From CAVOAK01 sp963664465 (lineage in GTDB: Bacteria > Pseudomonadota > Alphaproteobacteria > UBA8366 > CAVOAK01): a DNA stretch of 64,000 bases. Position 1 is the stretch's first letter. Each line of letters begins with the position of its first letter. The position numbers were made by a program, and so were the translations under genes. Positions 47,401 to 57,885 of this stretch are shown piece after piece. The notes under the pieces were generated by a model. That model ran no database searches. It was not told the DNA's origin and saw only the letters and a list, made by a program, of their open reading frames with translations. The stretch is from the NCBI GenBank assembly GCA_963664465.2, contig CAXXSU010000002.1:558001-622000 (forward strand), read 5' to 3'.

Positions 47401-48230
47401 TATCTTTGATGCTTTGGACAATAATACGTTGAGCGTCCACCCTGTGCGATGCGCCGTATCGACCCATCGCAGCCTGGTTTTACGCAGCGTTTGCCCTCCT
47501 GGTCGTATGCGCTGAATGCATGTTGAAAGTACCCCAATTCGCCAGTCGTTTGTACGTAGTCCCGCAGGCTGGACCCGCCGGCAGCGATTGCGTCGGTTAG
47601 AACGTCGCGAATTGCTGCGACAAGCCGCTCAGCGCGTTTCCCAGGTATCGTGTGGGCGTTGCGCTTGGGCGAAATGCTTGCCCGAAATAGGGCCTCGCAG
47701 GCGTAGATGTTTCCCAGCCCTGCGACGACGTGTTGATCCAAAAGCGCTGACTTGATTGGCGTGCGGCGCCCGGCAAGCGAGGCGCTAAGAGTTTCGGCAC
47801 TAAAATCGACGCTCAATGGTTCCGGTCCGAGTTTGGCAAAGTGCGGGTGCTGAGAAAACTCATCGTCTTTAATCAGGTCCATGAATCCGAACCGTCGCAC
47901 ATCGTTAAACCGTACCGTGGCTCCCGCATCGGTCACGAGGTCAACGTGGTCGTGCGGTCCAGGCGGCGGCGGCGCGCTGTCGTGAATGACAAGCCGACCG
48001 GACATACCAAGGTGAATGACGAGTGACGATGCGTCATCAAGGCGGATAAGAATGAATTTGGCCCGACGTTGCACGCCGATCACGCTGCGGCCGGTGAGCC
48101 GCTCTACGAAATTCTCCGGCAGCGGGAAGCGAAGATCGGCGCGCCGCTGGGTCACACGCGTCAGCGCACGGCCTTCGAGTTTCGGCTTCAAGCCGCGGCA
48201 AACCGTCTCAACTTCGGGCAGTTCCGGCAT
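47400..48230 (-). CDS. mutM: Formamidopyrimidine-DNA glycosylase (MutM/Fpg)
   Basis: The frame is open to 48488, but the obligate start MPELPEVETVCRGLKP is at 48230: Pro2 is the catalytic Schiff-base nucleophile and Glu3 is also essential. This gives 276 residues. The C-terminus has a zinc finger, but with CVKPGC and then YYCPKHQR at the end, so the final ligand is His rather than the usual Cys. It excises 8-oxoguanine and related lesions and nicks the abasic site. It is divergent from ubiE. Confidence 0.95.
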   Translation of the reverse strand: MPELPEVETVCRGLKPKLEGRALTRVTQRRADLRFPLPENFVERLTGRSVIGVQRRAKFILIRLDDASSLVIHLGMSGRLVIHDSAPPPPGPHDHVDLVTDAGATVRFNDVRRFGFMDLIKDDEFSQHPHFAKLGPEPLSVDFSAETLSASLAGRRTPIKSALLDQHVVAGLGNIYACEALFRASISPKRNAHTIPGKRAERLVAAIRDVLTDAIAAGGSSLRDYVQTTGELGYFQHAFSAYDQEGKRCVKPGCDGSIRRIAQGGRSTYYCPKHQR

Positions 48231-48278
48231 CACGCGACTTTCTAGCAAACGTTCGCTGCGTAGGCTATCGTCGCCGCC

Positions 48279-49040
48279 GTGCAGCGACCAGACGACATGA
48301 TCGGCGACCAATCCAGTCATTTTGGCTTTCGCAACATTGCGGCGGCGGACAAGGCGGCAATGGTGCAGAACGTGTTTGCCTCGGTCTCGGCGCGCTACGA
48401 CCTCATGAATGACCTGATGTCGTTTGGCATTCATCGAATTTGGAAACGCGCCCTCTTGGATGAGCTTGCGCCGCATGCCGACATGCACCTGCTTGATGTC
48501 GCAAGTGGCACGGGCGACATCGCGTCACGCTTTCTCGCCCGTGGCGGCGGCCAAGTTACTGCCTGCGATCGAGGCTCGCAGATGGTCGAGGCTGGGCGCG
48601 ACCGGGCAATCGATCGGGGTATGCTCTCGGGAATACGTTGGGTTGTGGCCGATGCGGAGGCGCTGCCGTTCGCCGATGCATCGGTCGACGCATATACCAT
48701 CGCCTTTGGCCTTCGCAACGTCACCAGGCTCGACCAAGCGCTGGCCGAAGCCATGCGTGTCCTTGAGCCAGGAGGACGCTTCCTGTGTCTCGAATTTGCG
48801 CCAGCAGCGTCCCCTTGGCTCGAACCTTTGTATGCGCGCTACTCTTTTGCGGTACTGCCGGCGCTTGGGGCTGCGGTGGCCGGAGACGCAGACGCCTATC
48901 GATACCTGGTGGAAAGTATTCGACGGTTTCCCGATCATGAGGCTCTGGCCGAACGCATGGCTGCTGCGGGGTTCGCGATTGTTAAACACAAGCGTTTGAC
49001 CGGCGGCATTGTGAACATTCATTCGGCCTGGCGGGTATGA
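48279..49040 (+). CDS. ubiE: Ubiquinone/menaquinone biosynthesis C-methyltransferase UbiE
   Basis: This 253-residue SAM methyltransferase has VFASVSARYDLMNDLMSFGI, the UbiE signature, and motif I LLDVASGTGDIASRF. FLCLEFAPAASP is in the later conserved region. It carries out the C-methylation of the ubiquinone ring precursor. The start could be GTG at 48279 or ATG at 48297. It is followed by ubiB after 84 bases. Confidence 0.95.
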   Translation: MQRPDDMIGDQSSHFGFRNIAAADKAAMVQNVFASVSARYDLMNDLMSFGIHRIWKRALLDELAPHADMHLLDVASGTGDIASRFLARGGGQVTACDRGSQMVEAGRDRAIDRGMLSGIRWVVADAEALPFADASVDAYTIAFGLRNVTRLDQALAEAMRVLEPGGRFLCLEFAPAASPWLEPLYARYSFAVLPALGAAVAGDADAYRYLVESIRRFPDHEALAERMAAAGFAIVKHKRLTGGIVNIHSAWRV

Positions 49041-49124
49041 ATGTGCGCGTGAGTATATGCCAATCTCACGGCCACGGTTTGTCATGGTACACGGTACTTC
49101 TGTCGCGGCGCTGTCCGTAGTCTG

Positions 49125-50672
49125 ATGATCGCTACTTTCGTCAACCTCACGCGGCTATTCCGGATTGGTCGCACGCTTGCACGCCATGATGCATTGGCGC
49201 CGATCCTGTCGCTTTCGGCAGGTGATGGCGCTGGTTTGGGCTTGGCCCACAGGGTCTCGCGCACGAGTGTTGGCGTTCGGCCAGGCGTACGATTGGCAGC
49301 AGCGTTCCAGGAACTTGGTCCGACATTCATAAAGCTCGGACAAGCCATTTCGGTGCGTCCAGATTTAGTGGGCGACGAAATGGCCGAGGACTTGACGGCA
49401 TTGCAGGACCGATTGCCGCCATTCCCCGGGGCTGAAGCTAAAGCCATCATTGAGGAACAGTTCGGCGCGCCCATCAGGGATCTGTTTCAGCAGTTCGATG
49501 AGCAGCCGGTCGCCGCGGCGTCGATCGCGCAGGTGCATTTCGCGGTGACAACGGAAGGCCAGAAGGTCGCCGTCAAAGTACTGCGGCCCGGGATCGAGGA
49601 ACAATTCCGGCGCGAGATAGATCTGTTGTATTGGCTTGCGCGCATCGCTGAGCGCTTGCGTCCAAAGCTTCGGCGGCTGAAGCCGGTCGAAGTCGTCCAG
49701 ACGTTCGCCCATACGGTTTCGCTGGAAATGGACATGAGCTTTGAGGGCGCGGCGGCTTCCGAACTCCGAGAGAACTTTCTCGAAGATACTGAATTTCGCG
49801 TGCCGCAGGTCGACTGGTTGCGAACCGCACGCCGCGTCCTGACGACGGATCGCGTCGAAGGTCTCTCAATCGACGAAGTCGTGGCGTTGAAAGAGGCGGG
49901 GCACGATGTCGAGAGCATCCTTGCCCGGTCGGCGCGCGTCTTCTTCACCCAGGTATTTCGGGACGGCTTTTTTCATGCGGACATGCATCCCGGCAACATG
50001 TTTGTAGCCCCGGACGGGGCGCTCGTTCCTGTCGACTTTGGAATTATGGGGCGGCTTGACCGAAGCACGCGACACTATCTCGCCGATATGTTGTTGGGAT
50101 TTCTCGAACGGGACTATCGCCGCGTTGCCGAGGTGCATTTTAAGGCTGGTTATGTTCCTCCCAACAAGTCGTTGGAAGACTTCATGCTGGCATGTCGGTC
50201 GATTGGCGAGCCAATCTTCGGCAAACAAATTCACGAGATTTCGATCGCCAAGCTGTTAGGGCAGCTATTCCGCGTTACCGAAGCATTCGAAATGCAGATG
50301 CAACCCCAGCTTCTGCTGCTGCAAAAGACCATGCTGGTCGCCGAAGGCGTCGGTCGAAAACTAGATCCGTCGTCGAACATGTGGTTGTTGGCGCAACCGA
50401 TGATCGAGGCCTGGATGCTCGAAAATAGGGGTCCCGAGGCGCGGATTCGCGAGGTCGTTGACGGAACGGTATCAGGTGTCGAGAGGTTGCCATTGGTCAT
50501 GGCCAAGACCGAGGCGGTTATCGACATGATGAGCGACGGCGGTCTGCGGCTCCACCCGGAGTCGCTCAAAGCGTTGAACGATAGGAGCTCCAGTCGTGGT
50601 CCCGGTTGGCTATTCTTGCTGGCGCTGATGATGTTTGTTGTCGGTATAATCGTCATCTTTAACAATCCCTAG
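49125..50672 (+). CDS. ubiB: Ubiquinone biosynthesis kinase-like protein UbiB
   Basis: The 515-residue atypical-kinase-family protein has the KxGQ motif FIKLGQAIS at Lys70-Gln73. It also has the kinase-like core AAASIAQVHFA (Ala-rich loop) and VKVLRPG. FHADMHPGNMFV is its catalytic-loop equivalent and VDFGIMGR the metal site. One or two membrane segments end the protein (about residues 490-512). UbiB proteins are ATPases needed for ubiquinone synthesis and lipid handling. Confidence 0.95.
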   Translation: MIATFVNLTRLFRIGRTLARHDALAPILSLSAGDGAGLGLAHRVSRTSVGVRPGVRLAAAFQELGPTFIKLGQAISVRPDLVGDEMAEDLTALQDRLPPFPGAEAKAIIEEQFGAPIRDLFQQFDEQPVAAASIAQVHFAVTTEGQKVAVKVLRPGIEEQFRREIDLLYWLARIAERLRPKLRRLKPVEVVQTFAHTVSLEMDMSFEGAAASELRENFLEDTEFRVPQVDWLRTARRVLTTDRVEGLSIDEVVALKEAGHDVESILARSARVFFTQVFRDGFFHADMHPGNMFVAPDGALVPVDFGIMGRLDRSTRHYLADMLLGFLERDYRRVAEVHFKAGYVPPNKSLEDFMLACRSIGEPIFGKQIHEISIAKLLGQLFRVTEAFEMQMQPQLLLLQKTMLVAEGVGRKLDPSSNMWLLAQPMIEAWMLENRGPEARIREVVDGTVSGVERLPLVMAKTEAVIDMMSDGGLRLHPESLKALNDRSSSRGPGWLFLLALMMFVVGIIVIFNNP

Positions 50673-50832
50673 TCCCGGCAATACGAACCCGCAAAAAATA
50701 TCGTAATCTGAGGTACTTAGATTGACCCGCCAATAGGCAAGGGAGCATGTCGCTTGCCGCTAGGTTGGCGTCGGCGTACTTTATGTGCAGTCGGAAGGCT
50801 GTGAATTGTACCTTGGTCTAAGGAGTTTCGGT

Positions 50833-52050
50833 GTGGTCGGCGACAAACGCATTCTGTTGATCATTTCTGGAGGCATCGCCGCTTACAAATGCCTCGAGCT
50901 GATACGCCGCTTGGACGAGCGGGACGTACGCGTCCGTTGCGTGCTAACCGCTGGTGGCGCTCAGTTTGTGACGCCGTTGTCGCTTGCGGCGCTGAGCGAG
51001 GATACCGTGTACTCCGATCTCTTCTCGCTCACGGACGAGTCGCAGATGGGACATATTCAGCTCTCACGTGACGCCGATCTACTGGTCGTGGCACCGGCGA
51101 GCGCCGATATACTCGCGCGTATGGCCGCCGGAATTGCCGACGACTTGGCGACAACCGTACTACTCGCAACCGATAAGCCCGTGCTCGTGGCGCCGGCAAT
51201 GAATGTCCGGATGTGGGAGCATCTGGCGACGCAGGCCAACATGGAAATACTCGCGGCAAGGGGCATCGAGCGCATTGGTCCGGAAATTGGGGATATGGCG
51301 TGCGGCGAATATGGGCCCGGCCGTATGGCGGAAGTGGCCGAGATAGTCGCCGCGATCGAGCGCCGTATAGCAGTTGACGCGAGCGCAGCGCGAGGGCCGT
51401 TGTCTGGTCGAAGCGCCTTGGTTACCAGCGGTCCGACACGAGAGCCGATCGATCCTGTGCGCTACATCGCCAATCGGTCCTCGGGAAAGCAGGGTCATGC
51501 CATCGCTGCGGCGTTGTCGCGACTTGGTGCGCAAACAACGTTGGTGAGTGGACCGACCACGCTCGTCGATCCGGCCGGCGTGAATGTCGTCCATGTGCAA
51601 ACGGCTAGCGAGATGTTGGAGGCATGTAACGCCTCACTGCCGGTCGACGTGGCTATTTGCGCGGCGGCAGTCGCCGATTGGCGCAGCGCCGATACGGCCG
51701 CAAACAAACTGAAGAAAAACGGTAGTTCGGCAACGCTCGCGTTGACGGAGAATCCAGATATCTTGCGGACCCTGGCGCAGGCCGGAAATATGAAACCCCA
51801 ACTCCTCATCGGTTTTGCCGCCGAGACTGAAGATTTGATAGCCAGGGCGAAGCAGAAGCGTTCGAAAAAAGGCTGTGATTGGATTATTGCAAACGATGTC
51901 TCGGCGGAAGCGGATACGTTCGACAGCGACTACAACAAGGTCCATTGGATCGATGGGGAGCAGGTAGAGGACTGGCCGAGAATGACCAAGGAAGAAGTGG
52001 CGATGCGACTTGCAACACGGGTCGCGGAGCATTTTTCAAGCGCATCATGA
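50833..52050 (+). CDS. coaBC: Phosphopantothenoylcysteine decarboxylase/synthase CoaBC
   Basis: The bifunctional flavoprotein makes 4'-phosphopantetheine from phosphopantothenate and cysteine. AAGGAG lies seven bases before the GTG at 50833, so this start is preferred over the longer open frame from 50785; the product has 405 residues. The CoaC half has SGGIAAYKCLELIRRL and VAPAMNVRMWEH (PAMN active loop), with the catalytic Cys in GDMACGEYGPGRM. The CoaB half has VTSGPTREPIDPVRYIANRS and ANKLKK. The stop overlaps dut by four bases. Confidence 0.94.
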   Translation: MVGDKRILLIISGGIAAYKCLELIRRLDERDVRVRCVLTAGGAQFVTPLSLAALSEDTVYSDLFSLTDESQMGHIQLSRDADLLVVAPASADILARMAAGIADDLATTVLLATDKPVLVAPAMNVRMWEHLATQANMEILAARGIERIGPEIGDMACGEYGPGRMAEVAEIVAAIERRIAVDASAARGPLSGRSALVTSGPTREPIDPVRYIANRSSGKQGHAIAAALSRLGAQTTLVSGPTTLVDPAGVNVVHVQTASEMLEACNASLPVDVAICAAAVADWRSADTAANKLKKNGSSATLALTENPDILRTLAQAGNMKPQLLIGFAAETEDLIARAKQKRSKKGCDWIIANDVSAEADTFDSDYNKVHWIDGEQVEDWPRMTKEEVAMRLATRVAEHFSSAS

Positions 52051-52505
52051 ACACCGTAGAAGTAGCGGTTGTACGGTTGGACAACGGTGCCGATCTGCCG
52101 CTGCCAACCTACGCAACACCAGATAGTGCCGGAATCGATCTGCTGGCGGCGGTCGATGCTGATATTACAATTGAACCAGGCGCGCGCGCGCTCGTGCCGA
52201 CTGGAATTGCTATCGCGCTGCCGGTTGGTTACGAAGCCCAGGTCAGGCCGCGCTCTGGCTTAGCGCTGAGGGACGGCGTCACGGTTCTCAACAGCCCAGG
52301 CACGATCGATGCCGACTATCGCGGTGAGGTCGGTGTGATTCTGGCAAACCTCGGTGATAAATCTTTTCTGATACAAAGGGGTTCGCGTGTTGCCCAGCTT
52401 GTGGTCGCGCCGGTTGTCCGATTGACATGGTCGGAGGTCCCCGAGCTACCAGACAGCGACCGTGGATCAGGCGGGTTTGGCTCGACGGGGCAAGGTGTAG
52501 GGTGA
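52047..52505 (+). CDS. dut: Deoxyuridine 5'-triphosphate nucleotidohydrolase
   Basis: The frame is open from 51879, but ATG at 52047 (MNTVEVAVVRLDNGADLPLP) starts the dUTPase, giving 152 residues. Motifs 1-5 of the trimeric family are present: DSAGIDLLA, RPRSGLA, GTIDADYRGEVGV, RGSRVAQLVV and, at the C-terminus, RGSGGFGSTG. It hydrolyses dUTP to dUMP, keeping uracil out of DNA. Translation is coupled with coaBC. Confidence 0.96.
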   Translation: MNTVEVAVVRLDNGADLPLPTYATPDSAGIDLLAAVDADITIEPGARALVPTGIAIALPVGYEAQVRPRSGLALRDGVTVLNSPGTIDADYRGEVGVILANLGDKSFLIQRGSRVAQLVVAPVVRLTWSEVPELPDSDRGSGGFGSTGQGVG

Positions 52506-52512
52506 TCACACC

Positions 52513-52968
52513 ATGCTGCGCCTGACGAAACGTTTGATGTTGGCGATCGAAGCAGTCATCGATATCGCATACAACGCGTCCGATCTTCCCGTGCAAAGCC
52601 GTGATATCGCTCAGCGTCAGAATATATCCAAGCGCTATCTCGAACCCGTTCTCCAGCAGCTCGTTCATGCAGATATCCTAAGTGGGGTGAGAGGTCCGCA
52701 CGGCGGTTACCGCCTGTCGCGTTCTAGCCGTCGCATCTCCCTCGGTGAAATCACCCGCGTCGTCGCGACAATGGAAGGCACCACTGACCCGCTTGACGAG
52801 GCAGCGCGGTCGGATCTTGGTGTGGCGGTGTTGCGTCCATTGTGGCAGGAACTCAACGACACCGCGATCAGGCGGCTTGAAAGCATCAGTATCGACGAAA
52901 TCTGCCGCCGCGCCCGCTCCGCAAATGTTGAACCGCCGGAGGCGCCGCAATTCGATTTCATGCGTTGA
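52513..52968 (+). CDS. Rrf2-family transcriptional regulator without cluster cysteines
   Basis: This 151-residue winged-helix protein has the Rrf2 start KRLMLAIEAVIDIAY, DIAQRQNISKRYLEPVLQQL and VRGPHGGYRLSRSSRRISLG. IscR-type members bind an Fe-S cluster through three cysteines about residues 90-110; here that stretch (TDPLDEAARSDLGVAVLRPL) has none, and the only Cys is late (EICRRA). It therefore cannot use IscR's cluster and could sense otherwise, like CymR. It lies seven bases after dut and just before a MoeB/ThiF gene; control of sulfur or cofactor genes is a guess. Confidence 0.88.
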   Translation: MLRLTKRLMLAIEAVIDIAYNASDLPVQSRDIAQRQNISKRYLEPVLQQLVHADILSGVRGPHGGYRLSRSSRRISLGEITRVVATMEGTTDPLDEAARSDLGVAVLRPLWQELNDTAIRRLESISIDEICRRARSANVEPPEAPQFDFMR

Positions 52969-53036
52969 AATTATCGAAGTGAGTGTGGTCGCATCGCCGG
53001 GTCACTGACGGCCCTAAGTGTGGAAGAAGTGCAGAA

Positions 53037-53834
53037 ATGGAAATAACCGACGAACAACTCGCCCGTTACGCGCGACATATTATCCTCGACGAAGTCGGCG
53101 AGGAGGGCCAGCTCCGGCTGCTGCAATCGAAAGTTCTGGTTGTCGGCGCCGGCGGCCTTGGTTCACCGCTGCTGATGTATCTTGCTGCCGCAGGCGTCGG
53201 CACCATTGGGATTGTCGATCATGACGTTGTCGACATCACCAATCTCCAGCGCCAGGTTGTCCATAAGACTGAAGATGTCGGTCAATCCAAGGTCGTAAGT
53301 GCTGCTGACGCGGTGTTCGATATCAATCCCGAAGTCACCGTCATTCCTCATCGCACACGGCTAATCCCCGATAACGTGGCGGATATCATCAGCGGCTACG
53401 ATCTTGTCGCCGATGGTAGCGACAATTTTCCGACTCGCTACTTGGTGAATGACGCCTGTTATTTCGCCGGCCGTCCCCTCATCTCCGCGGCGCTGCTGCG
53501 TTTTGAGGGCCAGATTTCAACCTATTTAGCCTACATGGGTGGGCCAAACCCCTGCTATCGCTGCCTGTTTCCCGTGCCGCCACAACCCGATCTGGTGCCG
53601 CGTTGTGAACAAGTCGGCATTTTTGGATCGCTGGCCGGCGTGCTGGGGTCGGTTCAGTCGACAGAGGTCCTCAAATACCTGCTCGGATTGGGCGACAGTC
53701 TGTCTGGAAAGCTACTGATATACGATGCCCTCAACACCACCTTCCGTAAGGTCTCGGTGAAGCCTGACGCCAATTGTGCGCTCTGCGGCGAACACCCGAC
53801 GATAACCGCGGAGACGATGGCACTGGCGGTTTGA
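53037..53834 (+). CDS. moeB: MoeB/ThiF-family sulfur-carrier adenylyltransferase
   Basis: With the ATG at 53037 the product is 265 residues. It is an E1-like adenylyltransferase, with nucleotide motif VVGAGGLGSPLLMYLAAAGV, HDVVDITNLQRQVV and the switch region DGSDNFPTRYLVNDAC. Four zinc-binding cysteines lie in CYRCLFPVPP and CALCGEH. A candidate catalytic Cys is in VPRCEQVGIFG. It adenylates the C-terminal Gly-Gly of MoaD or ThiS. No rhodanese domain and no moaD/thiS neighbour were seen, so MoeB versus ThiF is not settled. Confidence 0.9.
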   Translation: MEITDEQLARYARHIILDEVGEEGQLRLLQSKVLVVGAGGLGSPLLMYLAAAGVGTIGIVDHDVVDITNLQRQVVHKTEDVGQSKVVSAADAVFDINPEVTVIPHRTRLIPDNVADIISGYDLVADGSDNFPTRYLVNDACYFAGRPLISAALLRFEGQISTYLAYMGGPNPCYRCLFPVPPQPDLVPRCEQVGIFGSLAGVLGSVQSTEVLKYLLGLGDSLSGKLLIYDALNTTFRKVSVKPDANCALCGEHPTITAETMALAV

Positions 53835-53899
53835 CCTGAGCAGGTGTAGCCACCTATGTATGACCTTCATCACATAGGTTTACCGTCGACAATCCTTTT

Positions 53900-54406
53900 A
53901 TGATCACAAGATCGCGGTCCATATCTTTGATATTTGTGCAGTTTGTCGCCGCGGCGTTTATCGCGTTATCTGGCTGGGCGTCTTACGCACAGAACGTTGG
54001 CGAAGTTCCCCGCTACGTGTCGCTACGAGCCGATGAAGTCAATGTGCGGACCGGTCCCGGTGTCCGCTACCCGGTCAAATGGGTATTCGTTCGCAAGTCC
54101 ATGCCGGTCGAGGTGATCGCCGACTACGATACTTGGCGAAAGATTCGTGATTGGGAGGGCGCCGAGGGCTGGGTTCACCGCGCCATGCTGTCAAGCAAGA
54201 GGCACGTGATCACGGTCGGCAAACTGAGCACGCTTAGGCGAGACCCGACCGAGGACTCGCGTGCCGTCGCTAAGCTCGAAGATGGCGTGGTCGCCGAACT
54301 CAACGAGTGTGACGCGACCTGGTGCAATTTGTCGGTCGGCGGCTATGATGGCTGGCTGAAGCGAGAGACGTTGTGGGGGCTGAAGCGTGGCGAGATCGTT
54401 CGATAG
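53900..54406 (+). CDS. Secreted bacterial SH3-domain protein
   Basis: This is a 168-residue protein with a signal peptide (about residues 1-31; ALSGWASYAQ). Two bacterial SH3-like repeats follow: one at about residues 40-100 (DEVNVRTGPGVRYPVKWVF, then GAEGWVHRAML) and one at about 105-165 (STLRRDPTEDSRAVAKLEDG, then YDGWLKRETLWG). Such SH3 domains usually bind peptidoglycan or peptides outside the cytoplasm. The partner is unknown. It is the last gene before the accessory stress region. Confidence 0.88.
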   Translation: MITRSRSISLIFVQFVAAAFIALSGWASYAQNVGEVPRYVSLRADEVNVRTGPGVRYPVKWVFVRKSMPVEVIADYDTWRKIRDWEGAEGWVHRAMLSSKRHVITVGKLSTLRRDPTEDSRAVAKLEDGVVAELNECDATWCNLSVGGYDGWLKRETLWGLKRGEIVR

Positions 54407-55025
54407 TCTTGAGACATCGCCATCGCAAAGACTCAGATAGTTAATGTAAACCATTGACCAGGAAGAGAATTCTCGAACCTCTTCTTGAAAAATAATGCGC
54501 GTCGCTTGGGTCTAATTTAGATGTAATTTTAAGACTCACGCGCAAATTATTCTTATCGTTATGATTTCTGATTTTTCCACAGGATTGCGCTTGCTGGCCG
54601 TGAATATCAGCGCTGCCGATAAGTTCCACCTATACGGCCAGAGCTAAGCAAGGTCTGCCGATAAAGCGTCGCGCATTTCCTCGGGCATAAGAGCCATGTG
54701 GCCGTAGCTCGGATGACTAAATCCGACAACGACCTCAGTGCCCGGCCTGCGAAAGCTGGCGGTCTGCTTCGCAGTAATTGGATGAACTCGACGGACGACG
54801 CTTTACGGGCCGCTGTCGTCCGGTCGAGGTCGGTCTCGGACTCGCCCATGATCGTCTCACCGTGGAGTTTTGGTACCAATTCCCTTCGGTCAGATGATAA
54901 GTAACTGAGCCGCCAGGCAGTGAAATATCAAACACGAAAAATTTTGGAGCGGAAGGAATTCTGCACCCCCCTGACGCTATGGAACCTCGTCACGAGCCTC
55001 AAGCCGATTTAATCTGACAATACCC
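54407..55025. other. Gene-poor stretch at the left edge of the stress locus (about 620 bases)
   Basis: The first 200 bases are AT-rich (for example TAATTTAGATGTAATTTTAA) and include a loose inverted repeat GAAGAG/CTCTTC around 54463-54485. The remainder is more GC-rich and has short broken reading frames on the minus strand, possibly a decayed gene. No RNA gene or mobile element was recognised. Confidence 0.5.
54644..54742 (-). pseudogene. Possible decayed coding remnant
   Basis: One minus-strand frame ends with a natural-looking C-terminus: GTEVVVGFSHPSYGHMALMP, then EEMRDALSADLA and a stop. Overlapping open segments in other frames lie just upstream, as expected of a gene broken by frameshifts. 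No family was recognised, and chance open frames in this composition remain a real alternative. Confidence 0.2.
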
Positions 55026-55445
55026 TCAATCGAGCGTATCAAGCGCCTTTCGAAATCGTGCATATTCCGTATTCTCTGCCTTTGAGAGAGTTTCAAACCA
55101 ATCCGCAATTTCGTCAAATCCTTCGTCCCGCGCCGTCTTGGCCATATTCAGGTATGGGTCTGCAGATGGGCTTGTTTTGCCTGCTACAGCGGCTTTCAGG
55201 TTCTCAGGAGTTGTGCCGATGGGCGCGCCGGTATCGGGATCACCGACTTCCTCCAAAAATTCCAGGTGTCCGTGTGCGTGGCCTGTTTTGCGATTGGCCG
55301 TGGTTCGAAAGACGTCCGAGATATCGTGAAAGCCTTCTATCTTCGCCTTTTCGGCGTAGTAGAGATAACGGCGGTTCGCTCGGGCTTCCTTGGCGAAAGC
55401 CTCTTTCAAATTGTCTCCGGTCCTGGTGCCTTTAAGCGAAAGCAT
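55026..55445 (-). CDS. Rubrerythrin-family protein with most diiron ligands lost
   Basis: The 139-residue protein is the ferritin-like part of a rubrerythrin with no rubredoxin domain. The start MLSLKGTRTGDN and RANRRYLYYAEKAKIEGFHD match the family closely, and AGGAAGG precedes the ATG. By alignment with Desulfovibrio rubrerythrin, ligands Glu20, His56 and the Glu of the second ExxH (Glu124) remain. Positions 53, 90, 93 and 127 are Lys, Lys, Pro and Glu where Glu, Glu, Glu and His bind iron. Classic rubrerythrins reduce peroxide at the diiron site; this one should not form the standard site. The frame is intact, so another role or a recent loss is possible. Confidence 0.85.
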   Translation of the reverse strand: MLSLKGTRTGDNLKEAFAKEARANRRYLYYAEKAKIEGFHDISDVFRTTANRKTGHAHGHLEFLEEVGDPDTGAPIGTTPENLKAAVAGKTSPSADPYLNMAKTARDEGFDEIADWFETLSKAENTEYARFRKALDTLD

Positions 55446-55470
55446 GTCCTTCCTCTAGCAACCCCGCAAA

Positions 55471-55482
55471 TTGAAGTTTCAA
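55471..55482. promoter_or_regulatory. Inverted repeat TTGAA-GT-TTCAA before the rubrerythrin-like gene
   Basis: A five-base inverted repeat with a two-base gap lies 26 bases upstream of the rubrerythrin-like ATG. Its place suits an operator, but the spacing does not match the Irr-box, and no known regulator can be named. Confidence 0.3.
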
Positions 55483-55527
55483 ATAGGCAATCCAAGACCT
55501 GCTTGCCGAACCTTACCAAATACAAAC

Positions 55528-55561
55528 AACGGCCCCACGGAGAATTCTCCATGGGGCCGTT
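55528..55561 (-). terminator. Strong hairpin, probable terminator downstream of katG
   Basis: A nearly perfect 34-base inverted repeat: AACGGCCCCA on one arm and TGGGGCCGTT on the other, with a GGAGAA/TTCTCC inner stem and one C-A mismatch. On the minus strand it is followed by TTGTTTGTATTT, so it probably ends transcripts from katG or the remnant gene before the rubrerythrin-like gene. Confidence 0.7.
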
Positions 55562-55579
55562 GCGATCTTCAGTGCCAAA

Positions 55580-55695
55580 CTAACCGTTCGGCTGATTGTG
55601 GCTCATGAATACGTGCTTGTAGACAAGAGCTGCGATCGCTCCTCCGATAAGGGGAGCAATCCAATCCAGAGCCCTCGAATACCTTTCCGCTGAGA
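55580..55695 (-). pseudogene. 3' remnant resembling an aquaporin (MIP family) gene
   Basis: Directly after the katG stop, in a different frame, a short minus-strand stretch reads ERYSRALDWIAPLIGGAIAA then LVYKHVFMSHNQPNG and a stop. The WIAPLIGGAIAALVYK part resembles the last transmembrane helix and C-terminus of AqpZ-type water channels. No start or upstream part is present, so this looks like the tail of a gene truncated where katG now lies. Identification rests on one short motif. Confidence 0.45.

Positions 55696-57885
<2,190 letters not shown>

Noticed and set aside
54575..54584. Possible DnaA box (TTTTCCACA)
   Set aside because: A single near-match with no cluster around it; expected by chance.
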